DNA of 39,493 nucleotides, from positions 1-39,493 of IMG/VR virus record IMGVR_UViG_3300021440_000063; one strand, given 5' to 3'. This stretch comes from a virus. The translations under genes and the position numbers were made by a program. Of this stretch, positions 1 through 8,585 are shown in pieces; within the stretch, counting starts at the first letter, position 1; each line of letters begins with the position of its first letter. A model generated the notes under the pieces. That model was given only the letters and a program-made list of their open reading frames with translations. It was not told where the DNA came from and did no database searches.

Positions 1-3000
1 GGCCGCCTGGGTGTAGCCGATGTTCAGCGCGGTGTTCATGAAGGAGTAGAAGACCGTGAACAGCTTCAGCGCCGGGCTGCCGCGCTCCACGGCCGACAGG
101 TCTTTCGTGGCCCCGCCGCCCTGCGCATCGATCACCGCTTGGTCGGCCATGGCCTTGGCTCGGCCGTCCTCGTTGCCCTCGCTCAGCGCCTTCTCGTAGG
201 CGCCCAGCCAGGTCGGCACGTCCACCGCCTGCTGGAACCGCATCATCAGCCAGTAGGCGTAGCGGCCGGCCGCCTCCTTCACGGCGCTCTGGCCCTCCAC
301 CTGGTTGCGCAGCTCGGCCAGCTCGCGGAAGCGGGTGCGCTGCCGGCTGGCCATGAACTCGCTGGCCTCGTTGACTTGGCGCGTGGCGTCGATGGGGTGG
401 GCGATGTACTGCGCCACACCACGGGCGATGTGCGCCGCACCGACCCGGACGATGGATTGCGTCAGGCCCAGCGGCTGCATGGCCGCGCTCATCACGTTGA
501 AGCCCAGGCCGGCGATGCTCACGCCCTGACGCACGCGGGCCAGACCGGCCTCCAACGCATTCTGCAGCCCCTTGTCGCCCTCGGCGATGTCCTGCACCCA
601 GCTCTTGAACTGGTGCACCACCTCGGGCCCGTAGTGGCCGCGGATGGCTGCGTCGATCTTGTCGGACCGCAGCAGCTTGTTGACGTCGATCAGCCACTCG
701 TGCCAGGACAGGTCGTGGATGACGTCATTCACCCCGCTGTAGACGCCCTGCAGCGTATAGAGCAAGGGCCGGCCGTTGATCTCGCTCGCGCGGGCCTTGG
801 TGAAGCCGCGGCGCGTCGTGGCGCTGGTGTAGGCGCCCTGCAGCTGGCGCTTGTCCGACTCGGCATCGCTGTGCTGCTCGGCGCGGTTGTTGGCCAGCGG
901 GTCGTACTTGATCGGGTAGTAGCCGCCGCGCAGGGTGACGGTCTTGCCGTCGCTGGTCTGCACCGTCAGCTCCTGCGGGTCGATCCAGTTGGGCTCCTTC
1001 CCGTAGACCCGGCGCTCCTTGGCCGCGATCAGCGGACGGTAGCTCTCGAAGTGGTCCCACACCGCCTGCACTGCCTGCCAGTCGGCCGCGCTCAGTGTGG
1101 CCAGCACGGGCTGGATCTGCTGGATGCTCCAGCCCTCGCCGCTCAGCATGCGCTGGACGTTGCCGGCGTTGCCCATGTTCAGCGCCATGGCCAGCACCTG
1201 CTCGCGATTCATGCTGCGCCCGATGCTCGGGAAGTGCTGCCCCTTGCCGCCCAGCTTGGCCGACTTCATCAGCGGCGCCATGATGGCCACCAGCTTCTCG
1301 GTGGCCTCGGCACGCATGGTCGTCTCCATGTCGCCGCGCTCGTTGGCGGTGCGCACGAAGAACTCCCACATGGGGCCGCCGTCCTTGCCGCCGTCAAGGA
1401 TGCGCGCCCAGCCGGCCGCCTTGATGTGCGAGGCCCCGAAGCGCTTGACCGCCTGCAGCCAGCGCCCGCCCTTGGTCGCCGGTGTTCGGGTGTCGGCGGT
1501 CTTGCCCTGAGCATGCTCCTCGATGCTGTCGGTGATCTGGTCACGCGCCGCCTCGAACTCGCGCGTGGCCTTGGCGGTCAGCAGCTTGTTCTTCAGCCGG
1601 CCCAGGTGCTCGATCTGCTCGATGGTGTCGCGCAGGCCCCGGACCTGCTCCACCGTCATGTCCTTGTAGGACTGCAGCGCGGCGGCCTGCTCGATGGCGT
1701 CGGGGATGTCGGGCTCGATGCCCTGCTCCCGCTGCGCCTCGATCCATTCGGCCAGGCTGCGGCGCTTGTCCACCGCGCGCAGGCTCTCGGCCGATCGGAA
1801 CGAGAACGACACCAGCAGTTGCTCGATCTGGTCCTGGTAGTCGACCGCGATGGCTTTCACCCGCTTGTCGAACTTGCGGAAGTAGACCGCCGCCTTCTCC
1901 ATCTCGGTCTGCGCCTGCAGTGCCGCCTTGGCCGCCTCGCTCTGGATCAGCTGCGCCTGCTTGGCCTGGGCTGCGGCTTTGATGTCGCCGGCCTTGGCCG
2001 CCTTCGCTGCCTCGCGCGCCGACCGCGCCTCGCTGGCCAGGTACTGGCCAGGCCGCAGGTCACGCACCTTCAGCCGGGCAATGATGCCCTGGGCGATGCT
2101 GCGGGCCTCGCGCCGCATCACGTCCACCGTGCTGCGCTGGCCGGGCTGCTTCTCGCGCACCTGGGTTGCCTGGCGCAGCGCCAGCAGCTCGGTGGCGATG
2201 AACCGGCTACGCGCGTCGTTGTGCAGCGCCTCGTCGGTGGCGCGCTCCAGCCCCTCGGGCGTGGCCAGGTCGCCGAACCGCTCCAGCATGCGCTGGTCGG
2301 TCAGCGCCTCCACCGCCTCCTTGGGCGGCTGCGCTGCGGCCAGGGCCTGCACCATCTCGTCGCCGCTCTGGAAGCCGAACGTCTCGGCCACCACATCCGG
2401 GTCGATGCCGTTGGCCTCGCTGGTCATGCGCAGCGCGGAGAGCTTGCGCCAGATGGCGTCGGTGGCATTGCCGTAGCGCTCCTTGAGGGTGGCGGTGTTG
2501 AGCTTGCCGAACAGCACGTTGTCGGGTAACGGCTGCACAGGCTCATCGGCCAGGCGCCGCGCCTCCATGTCCTTGGCGTAGTCGTGCCAGTTGCTGTAGA
2601 CCGGGCTGCCCCCCAGTTCGCTGCCGATGGCCGCCTCCAGGTCGTCCAGCGTGGTGCGCCCGTACTCGTCGGTGGTCAGATACCCGGCATCGGCCAGCAT
2701 CTGCGCCATCTCGTCAGCCGTGTGCCCGCCCTCCTTGCGGAAGATGGGCCGCCCGAACACGCCCGATTCGGTGCGGTGGTAGTCAGGGTGCACGCCGGCA
2801 TCGCGCGCTGCGCTGTCGCGGTTGATACCGCCCATCTTGGCGATGGCCACCAGCAGGCTGTCGCCGGCCGTGTCCAGCTGCTTCTGGTCGGGCTGGGCCG
2901 TGTCAATGTCGGCACCTTTGCCGGTCAGGAACTGCCAGGCCCGGTACACCGGCTGGCCCATCACATCGGCCCGCGCCTCCAGCCGCACCTCGCGCCGCAA

Positions 3001-5724
3001 CCCATCGGCCCGGCGCTGCAGCTCCTTGAGCTTGCGGCCGCGGGCGTTCTGCAGCCACTGCATGTCCTTCAGACCCTTGGCCTGCAGGTTGTCGATGGCC
3101 GTCTGGGTGGCGTCCAGCGCCAGCGCTTGGTAGGCCGCCCACTGCTCGGGCGTCATGCCGGCCTGCTCGGCGGTCTGGAACAGCGCGCCCATGCTGCGCG
3201 CAGCCTCGGCCGTCTGGATCTGCTCGGTGGTGGCCAGCATGCGGTCCATCACGCCCCGCACCTCGTCTGTCAGCGTGACGTTCAGCGCCTTCAGCTGCTT
3301 GTAGACGTTCAGCATCCAGGCGCGGAACTTCTGGAACGGGCCCTGCAGTTCGACGCTGGGCGCGCGGCCCTCGAAGGCGTAGGCCTCGAAGCCGCGGGCG
3401 AACTGCTCATGGTGCGGGCGCTTCTCGTCGCTGCTCAGCGTGAACCACTGCGACAGCGCCGACTGCTCGGGCGTGTCTTGGATGCCGAACCACGCCAGCA
3501 GCTTCTGCGCGTCGGCCAGGATTTCGGCCTCGCCGGGCTCGATGCCGGCGCCCTGGCGCTGCTGGGCTTCGATCTTGGCGGCCAGGTCGGTCAGCACCTC
3601 AAGGTAGAAGTGCCCCATCTCGTGCACGGTGGTCGAAAGATCAGCGCCCTGCAGCAGCGTGATGATGCTGGGGGTCGCAGTGATGTCGGCGCCGAGGGCG
3701 ATCTGGCCGCGGGCGTTCTGCTCCAGGATGCTCGGGTTTGCCGGGTCGAAGTTGCCGTTGTTGCCGGTGGCGTGCTTGATCTGCACGGAGTCGAACACCA
3801 CGTAGGTGTCGGTCGTCATGAACCGCATGTCGGGCGAGCCGTGATAGACAACCAGCGGCTTGCCGGCCTTGTCCACCACCTTGCTGCCGCTGAACCATGC
3901 ATCGAAGTTCGGGTTGCCCGGCTGCTCCAGCACCGTCTCCCCCTCGGCCACCGTGCCCTGCACCCGCAGCGGGTAGCGCGCTGCCATCTCGCCCGGCGTG
4001 ATGCCAAGCCGGGCCGCCTGCACCGCGAAGAACGCCCCCAGGGCCGCGCCTTCGGCCTTCGCCACGTCAGGCGTGCGCCCGGCGCTCTGCAACTGCTCCA
4101 CGAACCCGGCCGCCACCTCGTCGCGGCTGGCCTGGAATGCCTCGTCGCCCTGCTTCTCGCTCAGCACACGGCCGATCTCGGCCTGCAGCGCCTCGCCGTG
4201 CTCTTGCATGTAGACCTTGGCCTCGGCCGGGCTCATGGCGTCCGAACCGGTGCGCGCATGCTCGAGCAGCGGCTGGGCGAACTCCTGGCCCGCCGTCAGG
4301 AACTCGCCCGTGGGGATGACCACATCGCCACCGGTAGCCAGCGCCTGGTCGTACTGCGCGGCGACGGACGGCAAGGCCTGGGCAAGCGCAGCCAGATCGA
4401 CCCCCGACTCGCCCAGCGCCTTCGCGTCCACGTACAGGTTCGGCACGTGCTCGTCGGCCAGTGACTGCGCGAAGGTGGCGAACTGGTCCGGCGCGCGCTC
4501 GCGCAGCTTGGATGCCTCGGCCAGAGTGGACATCTCGGCCAGGGCCTGGCCGGCGCGGTCGGCTTGCTCGGCCTGGGCCTTGAATCGGCCGGCGTTCTCC
4601 AACACCCGCTGCCCGGCCTTGGCCGCGCCGATCTGCGCGCCCCCGCCCACGATGACGGACACCACGGTCTGCGCCACGGCCTCGGGCTGCTCGGCCAGGA
4701 AGTCGCGCAGTGACTTCTCCGGGTTGATCGTGGCCCACTCGTTGAAGTTCTGCCACAGCGTGGCCGACACCTCGCCCGGCATCTCCCGGCTGATCTCGTA
4801 CATCGCCAGCTTGGTCGCGCTGGCGCCGGCCGTGGCCTTCTCCAGGAACCCGCCCAGACCGAAGAACTTCTCGGTGACCCACTCGGCCATCGCATCGGCC
4901 GTGCCGTAGATCAACGATGTGCCGACCCCGGCGCCCTGGTCGCGTGCCTTGTTGTAGGACTGGCCGCCCTGGTTTGCCGCCTGCACGGCCAGCGCCAGCG
5001 GAATCGCAATCTCGGGCGCCGCCACCGCCAGCAGTGCGCCGGCCGTGCCCATGGACTGCACGGCGCTCTGGATGCCGGACTGCACACCGCCACCCAGGAT
5101 GCCGCCCATGGTCGGGCTGATGCTCTTGGCGGTGGCCATCGTTTCGGCCGCCAGTTGACCGAAGCCGGCTGCCGCGCGCCCTGCCGGGTTCTCGGGGAGG
5201 ATGCGCGCATCCACCAGCGGCTGAACGCCCTGGGCCAGCACATCGAACCCGGCGCGGGCCAGCCCGCTGACGCCAGCCGAGAAGATGAACGGCGCCGCGG
5301 CCACGTCCTTGATGAGCCCGGCGCCGTTCGGGTCCGCGCTGGTGATGTACCGCGCCGCCTTGCTGATGGCCGTCTCCAGCATCGCCAACGGAGCGCTGTC
5401 GTCGTGGGCCAGCGCGGCGAAGTCGGCGTCGGTGTACCGGCTGCGCAGCGTGGGCGTCTGCGCCGTGTTGTCGCTCAGGGCCTTGAGCTTGGCCGCGCGC
5501 TCGGCATCGGCCGGCAGCGCCTGCACAGCGGGCGGCGTGGTGCCCAGATAGCCGGCCACGCGGCGGGCCCGCGCCGTGGCGTCGGGGTCAACGCCCAGCG
5601 CCTGGGTGGCCGATGCCCGGAACCGCATCTCCTGGTCGTCCCGCTCGGCCTGCATCATGTCCAGGTAGGGGTTGGCTGCGGCAGGGCTGCCGGCTCGCAC
5701 CAGCGAGAGGTAGTCGTTGGGCAT
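1..5724 (-). CDS. Giant polyvalent ejection protein (T7 gp16 position), N-terminal 1908 residues; continues at the other end of the window
   Basis: An open frame with no stop runs from the ATG at 5724 to base 1 (checked triplet by triplet) and continues, through an 8-base end overlap, to a stop at 39000, giving about 2069 residues. It follows gp14- and gp15-like genes, the position of T7 gp16, the large internal virion protein ejected into the host. Residues ~608-665 match the two ends of the ART-PolyVal ADP-ribosyltransferase fold: WF..SKVVD, YHG at 627-629, then YVVF at 641 and an ATGN..NFDP tail. Only about 11 residues lie between YHG and YVVF, so the toxin core looks deleted. Immediately after comes a zinc metallopeptidase motif HEMGHFYLE (HExxH at 701-705). 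The middle (~1200-1420) is Ala/Glu/Lys-rich and probably helical. The ATG is 3 nt after the gp15-like stop. Ejection role is inferred from position; the motifs are seen directly. Confidence 0.85.
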   Translation of the reverse strand, partial: MPNDYLSLVRAGSPAAANPYLDMMQAERDDQEMRFRASATQALGVDPDATARARRVAGYLGTTPPAVQALPADAERAAKLKALSDNTAQTPTLRSRYTDADFAALAHDDSAPLAMLETAISKAARYITSADPNGAGLIKDVAAAPFIFSAGVSGLARAGFDVLAQGVQPLVDARILPENPAGRAAAGFGQLAAETMATAKSISPTMGGILGGGVQSGIQSAVQSMGTAGALLAVAAPEIAIPLALAVQAANQGGQSYNKARDQGAGVGTSLIYGTADAMAEWVTEKFFGLGGFLEKATAGASATKLAMYEISREMPGEVSATLWQNFNEWATINPEKSLRDFLAEQPEAVAQTVVSVIVGGGAQIGAAKAGQRVLENAGRFKAQAEQADRAGQALAEMSTLAEASKLRERAPDQFATFAQSLADEHVPNLYVDAKALGESGVDLAALAQALPSVAAQYDQALATGGDVVIPTGEFLTAGQEFAQPLLEHARTGSDAMSPAEAKVYMQEHGEALQAEIGRVLSEKQGDEAFQASRDEVAAGFVEQLQSAGRTPDVAKAEGAALGAFFAVQAARLGITPGEMAARYPLRVQGTVAEGETVLEQPGNPNFDAWFSGSKVVDKAGKPLVVYHGSPDMRFMTTDTYVVFDSVQIKHATGNNGNFDPANPSILEQNARGQIALGADITATPSIITLLQGADLSTTVHEMGHFYLEVLTDLAAKIEAQQRQGAGIEPGEAEILADAQKLLAWFGIQDTPEQSALSQWFTLSSDEKRPHHEQFARGFEAYAFEGRAPSVELQGPFQKFRAWMLNVYKQLKALNVTLTDEVRGVMDRMLATTEQIQTAEAARSMGALFQTAEQAGMTPEQWAAYQALALDATQTAIDNLQAKGLKDMQWLQNARGRKLKELQRRADGLRREVRLEARADVMGQPVYRAWQFLTGKGADIDTAQPDQKQLDTAGDSLLVAIAKMGGINRDSAARDAGVHPDYHRTESGVFGRPIFRKEGGHTADEMAQMLADAGYLTTDEYGRTTLDDLEAAIGSELGGSPVYSNWHDYAKDMEARRLADEPVQPLPDNVLFGKLNTATLKERYGNATDAIWRKLSALRMTSEANGIDPDVVAETFGFQSGDEMVQALAAAQPPKEAVEALTDQRMLERFGDLATPEGLERATDEALHNDARSRFIATELLALRQATQVREKQPGQRSTVDVMRREARSIAQGIIARLKVRDLRPGQYLASEARSAREAAKAAKAGDIKAAAQAKQAQLIQSEAAKAALQAQTEMEKAAVYFRKFDKRVKAIAVDYQDQIEQLLVSFSFRSAESLRAVDKRRSLAEWIEAQREQGIEPDIPDAIEQAAALQSYKDMTVEQVRGLRDTIEQIEHLGRLKNKLLTAKATREFEAARDQITDSIEEHAQGKTADTRTPATKGGRWLQAVKRFGASHIKAAGWARILDGGKDGGPMWEFFVRTANERGDMETTMRAEATEKLVAIMAPLMKSAKLGGKGQHFPSIGRSMNREQVLAMALNMGNAGNVQRMLSGEGWSIQQIQPVLATLSAADWQAVQAVWDHFESYRPLIAAKERRVYGKEPNWIDPQELTVQTSDGKTVTLRGGYYPIKYDPLANNRAEQHSDAESDKRQLQGAYTSATTRRGFTKARASEINGRPLLYTLQGVYSGVNDVIHDLSWHEWLIDVNKLLRSDKIDAAIRGHYGPEVVHQFKSWVQDIAEGDKGLQNALEAGLARVRQGVSIAGLGFNVMSAAMQPLGLTQSIVRVGAAHIARGVAQYIAHPIDATRQVNEASEFMASRQRTRFRELAELRNQVEGQSAVKEAAGRYAYWLMMRFQQAVDVPTWLGAYEKALSEGNEDGRAKAMADQAVIDAQGGGATKDLSAVERGSPALKLFTVFYSFMNTALNIGYTQAA

Positions 5725-5727
5725 GGG

Positions 5728-7560
5728 TCAGTTGATGAGGCGCCCGGCGGGCGAGGCCTTGCGCAGGTACAGGCGGCGGATGTTGTCCTCGGTCGGAGCA
5801 AACGCCGGGTTGTTCGGCTGCTGGGCGTTCATTGCCTTGAGGGCTTGCACGATCTGCTGGCGGTCGGCTGCGGGCACCTTCACGCTACCGGCCTGGTCCT
5901 TGTTCAGCTGGATCACCGGCACGCTGTCGCTGCTCATGCCGAACCAGGCGGGCACGGCCACGGTGCGCGCCATCTCCTGGCGCATCAGCTCCATCTTCTC
6001 CTGACGGTCCAGCGGCCCGCGCTTGGCGCCCTGCGCCTGGTCGATCAGCTGCTCCACCCGGTATTGCAGCGTGCCCAGCATGCGCTTGTGGTCCTCGCTG
6101 TTGTCCTTGGCGAACGGCTTCAGGCCCATCTGGTCGGCGATCTGCTCGAAGTCCTGTTTGTCCATCGACGCGGCCAGCTTGCCCTCGCGGGTCTGCAGGG
6201 TGTCGAACTTGGCCAGCAGGTGCTGCGTGCCCTCCAGCCCGAATACCGGGCGCAGCGCCTCAACCTGCGTGCGGCTCATGGTGCCCAGCACGGCCGGGTC
6301 GCCGTACCGCATGTAGGCGTCACCGTTGTTCAGCAGCAGCAGATGCTGTTCGCGCTGCAGCCGGGTGTAGTCGCGGGCCTCAGCCGCAGCCGCGCGGGAC
6401 TCCCGGGCCGCCGCGCGGGACTCGCGCGCTGCCGCCTCCTGCTCCAGCGACAGCGTGATGCGGTGCTGCTGGTCGCCCGGCAGCGCCAGCCATGCGGGCG
6501 AGCGTTTCACCGTGTTGACGCCGGCGCCGCTGTCGAGCATGCGGTACACGCTGGTGGTGTTGGCGGCGTGATACTCCGACTGGCTGGCGTTGAACGCGGC
6601 GGCGCGCTCGCGCAGTTCGGCGATGGTGGCCTTCGCCTTGGCCGGGTCGCCCTCGAACGCGGTGCGCGCCTGCGCTTCCATCTTGAACAGGTCCACCGGC
6701 GCATTGCGGTCCTGGCCGGGGCCGGCCGTCGTCCAGATTTCGTCGGCCTTGCGCGTGGCCTGCACCGCCACGTCGGTCTGCTTGACTGCCTCGCCCAGCT
6801 GCAGCCGTGCCTGCGGGGTCAGCTCGGCGTCCACCGCCTTCATGTACTCGCGGGCGTAGTCCACCTTGCCGGCCTGCAGCGCCTGGCCGATCACGGCATG
6901 GTGCGCCACACTCAGCGCGTCCACGGTCTTGGCCAGGACCTCGGCCGGCGCCAGCCCCTGCAGCCGGCCGGCCTCGGCCACCGCCGCCTTGATGGCGCGC
7001 TGCCCTTGCGCCACCGCCTCGGGGTTGCCCCACTCCATCGCCATCTGGTCGGCAGCCACCTTCACCGTGCCGGCCTGGGTGGACAGCGCGAACTGCTGCG
7101 ACTCCTTGGTCATGTGCTGTTGCACCTGGCCGGTGAACTCGGCCAAGACCTTGCCGGCCTGCATCTGGAAGGCCCGGCGCTGCGCATCGTTGCCCAGGCT
7201 GGCGCTCAGCTCCGACAGCGTGGCCTTGTACTTGTCGCCGTACTCCTGATCCAGCGGCACGCCATCGGGGCGCTCCAGCGCGGCCTTGCCCTGCAGCGTG
7301 GTGTAGCCGGCGTCCTTGTCGTGGGTGAGCTTGAGCCGGGCAGCGATGGCCTGGTTCATCGCGTCGTTCACGCGCACCTGGTTCTGCTGGTCGATGGCGC
7401 CCAGCATGATCTTCGACAGTGCGCCGCCAGCCTGCGTCATGGCATCGCCGGCCTGCATCGACTGGCGCCCCTGAACCTCGCCAGCGGTCGGGCCGGCGAC
7501 GTTCGGGGCGGCGGTGCTGATGCTGGTCTGGAAGTTGTCCAGGGTCGGGACTTTTGCCAT
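5728..7560 (-). CDS. Internal virion protein, T7 gp15-like
   Basis: This 610-residue protein is mostly polar and helical. It contains an Ala/Arg/Glu heptad-like repeat around residues 382-400 (AARESRAAARESRAAA) and a long region rich in Gln, Ala and Lys. No signal peptide or membrane segment is evident. It lies exactly between a gp14-like gene (overlapping by 3 nt at 7560) and the giant gp16-like gene (3 nt gap), so gene order matches T7 genes 14-15-16, whose products form the ejection channel through the cell envelope. Assignment rests mainly on synteny, size and composition; the sequence itself has no diagnostic catalytic motif. Confidence 0.7.
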   Translation of the reverse strand: MAKVPTLDNFQTSISTAAPNVAGPTAGEVQGRQSMQAGDAMTQAGGALSKIMLGAIDQQNQVRVNDAMNQAIAARLKLTHDKDAGYTTLQGKAALERPDGVPLDQEYGDKYKATLSELSASLGNDAQRRAFQMQAGKVLAEFTGQVQQHMTKESQQFALSTQAGTVKVAADQMAMEWGNPEAVAQGQRAIKAAVAEAGRLQGLAPAEVLAKTVDALSVAHHAVIGQALQAGKVDYAREYMKAVDAELTPQARLQLGEAVKQTDVAVQATRKADEIWTTAGPGQDRNAPVDLFKMEAQARTAFEGDPAKAKATIAELRERAAAFNASQSEYHAANTTSVYRMLDSGAGVNTVKRSPAWLALPGDQQHRITLSLEQEAAARESRAAARESRAAAAEARDYTRLQREQHLLLLNNGDAYMRYGDPAVLGTMSRTQVEALRPVFGLEGTQHLLAKFDTLQTREGKLAASMDKQDFEQIADQMGLKPFAKDNSEDHKRMLGTLQYRVEQLIDQAQGAKRGPLDRQEKMELMRQEMARTVAVPAWFGMSSDSVPVIQLNKDQAGSVKVPAADRQQIVQALKAMNAQQPNNPAFAPTEDNIRRLYLRKASPAGRLIN

Positions 7561-8072
7561 TACCAGACCCCCGTGAACGGTGCCGGCTTAGGCGCATCAA
7601 ACGCCCCGGCCTTGTTCATCGTGTACCAACTGCCGGCCACCTGGCTGGCGCCGCCCATCAGGGTGGTGAGCGCCGACATGCCGGGGCTGATGGCGCCGGC
7701 CGTGGCTCGGCTCTGCGCGCCCTGCGTCCGGTATCCCCAGGCAGTGCGCAGGGCGTTGGCCGCGATGGTCTGGGCGTCCACCTCGCCCACCAGGTCGGTG
7801 CTGGTCAGCACGCGGTTGGCGGTGCCGCTGCTCAGGTCCACGCCGTTGGCCGCCATCGCGGCGCGCTGGGCGCCCTTGACCTGCGCCGTGTTCAGCCGGC
7901 TGCGCTGCTGCTCGCGCTCGCCGGCCAGCATCGTGGACTTTGCCGACACCTCCGCAAGGTCGGCCTGCAGTTCAAGTGCTGAACGCTGCGCGCCTGCCGC
8001 GTAGTACGAGCCAACGGTCGAATTGATGGCGCCAGCCCCCTGCAGGGACAGCGCGGCGGTGGGGCTGCACAT
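7560..8072 (-). CDS. Internal virion protein, T7 gp14-like
   Basis: This 170-residue protein starts MCSPTAALS, like T7 gp14, which also begins with Met-Cys. It has a small Ala/Gly-rich hydrophobic N-terminus and then a long helical segment (residues ~35-130). The stretch around AANGVDLSSGTANRVLTSTD resembles the gp14 region AAIGESMLEGSSMDRI, a pattern I recognise from the family. T7 gp14 is ejected first and sits in the outer membrane. The gene lies between a gp13-like and a gp15-like gene, as in T7, and a repeat GGTGCACCTGA lies 49 nt upstream of its start. It shares its MC(E/S)PT opening with the small protein at 17778-18068. Confidence 0.7.
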   Translation of the reverse strand: MCSPTAALSLQGAGAINSTVGSYYAAGAQRSALELQADLAEVSAKSTMLAGEREQQRSRLNTAQVKGAQRAAMAANGVDLSSGTANRVLTSTDLVGEVDAQTIAANALRTAWGYRTQGAQSRATAGAISPGMSALTTLMGGASQVAGSWYTMNKAGAFDAPKPAPFTGVW

Positions 8073-8120
8073 CGGTTGCGTCTCCGGTAGACAGCGGCAT
8101 GGTCACCGCCGCCGCGGTGG

Positions 8121-8131
8121 TCAGGTGCACC
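8121..8131 (-). repeat. GGTGCACCTGA repeat, copy 1
   Basis: Leftward reading GGTGCACCTGA covers the last codons of the gp13-like gene, 49 nt before the gp14-like start. Other copies lie at 14205, 18121 and 38988, each shortly before a leftward start codon. Confidence 0.6.
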
Positions 8132-8585
8132 GGCTGAACCGGTGGAACAGCGCGCCGTGCGGGCCGCAGCGCTGCACCGGGTGGATGGTGAAGCCCAGCC
8201 GCTTCAGCCACCGGATGCTGGCCGCGTGCCTGGCGTCGACGCAGTTCTCCAGCCGGCCGTACTGCCGCAGCCATTCGCCTACCGCCTGCCGGCCGCGCGC
8301 CACGAAGATGCGTGCATGGGCTGCGCATTCGTCCGACCCCATCAGCCAGGGGATGCCGCTGGGTGTGAGCATGGTCCCGCCCGGCGCACACCCCAGCAGC
8401 GCGATGACCAGGCCATCCTGCACCGCGGCCAGGGCATCGGGCGTGACAGCCAGGCCGTGCCGCAGGATCGCCAGGGCATCGGCATCTGCGCCGTGGGCCG
8501 CCCGCAGCTCCTCGATGTCGGCCGCCCGCAGGCGCGGCGCCAGGCTGTTGGCATCGGCCAGGGTGGCGCGGCGGAACTCAACCAC
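8121..8585 (-). CDS. T7 gp13-like, GNAT-fold phage protein
   Basis: This protein of about 154 residues begins at a GTG that overlaps the end of the nozzle gene by 8 nt. The N-terminus (VEFRRATLADANSLAPRLR) and the later segment (ASIRWLKRLGFTIH) have the layout of GNAT acetyltransferases: a first strand-helix, then the final helix with xxxRWLxRLGF. Phage proteins of this type occupy the T7 gene 13 slot between tail nozzle and gp14 and are needed for normal virions in T7, without a proven enzymatic role. No clear acetyl-CoA binding loop (Q/RxxGxG/A) is visible, so catalysis is doubtful. Confidence 0.65.
   Translation of the reverse strand: MVEFRRATLADANSLAPRLRAADIEELRAAHGADADALAILRHGLAVTPDALAAVQDGLVIALLGCAPGGTMLTPSGIPWLMGSDECAAHARIFVARGRQAVGEWLRQYGRLENCVDARHAASIRWLKRLGFTIHPVQRCGPHGALFHRFSRCT

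Noticed and set aside
612-619. Additional GGTGCACC palindromes (also near 8970 and 33148)
   Set aside because: They match only the 8-bp core, inside genes, at a frequency expected by chance; they lack the TGA extension and the position before a start.
139-2529. 796-residue open frame on the + strand
   Set aside because: It is the codon-register mirror of the giant leftward gene; composition is Leu/Val/Gly/His-rich nonsense typical of antisense GC-rich DNA, with no ribosome binding site.
5155-8004. 949-residue open frame on the + strand
   Set aside because: It lies antisense to the ejection protein genes, which have family features; the + product has none.
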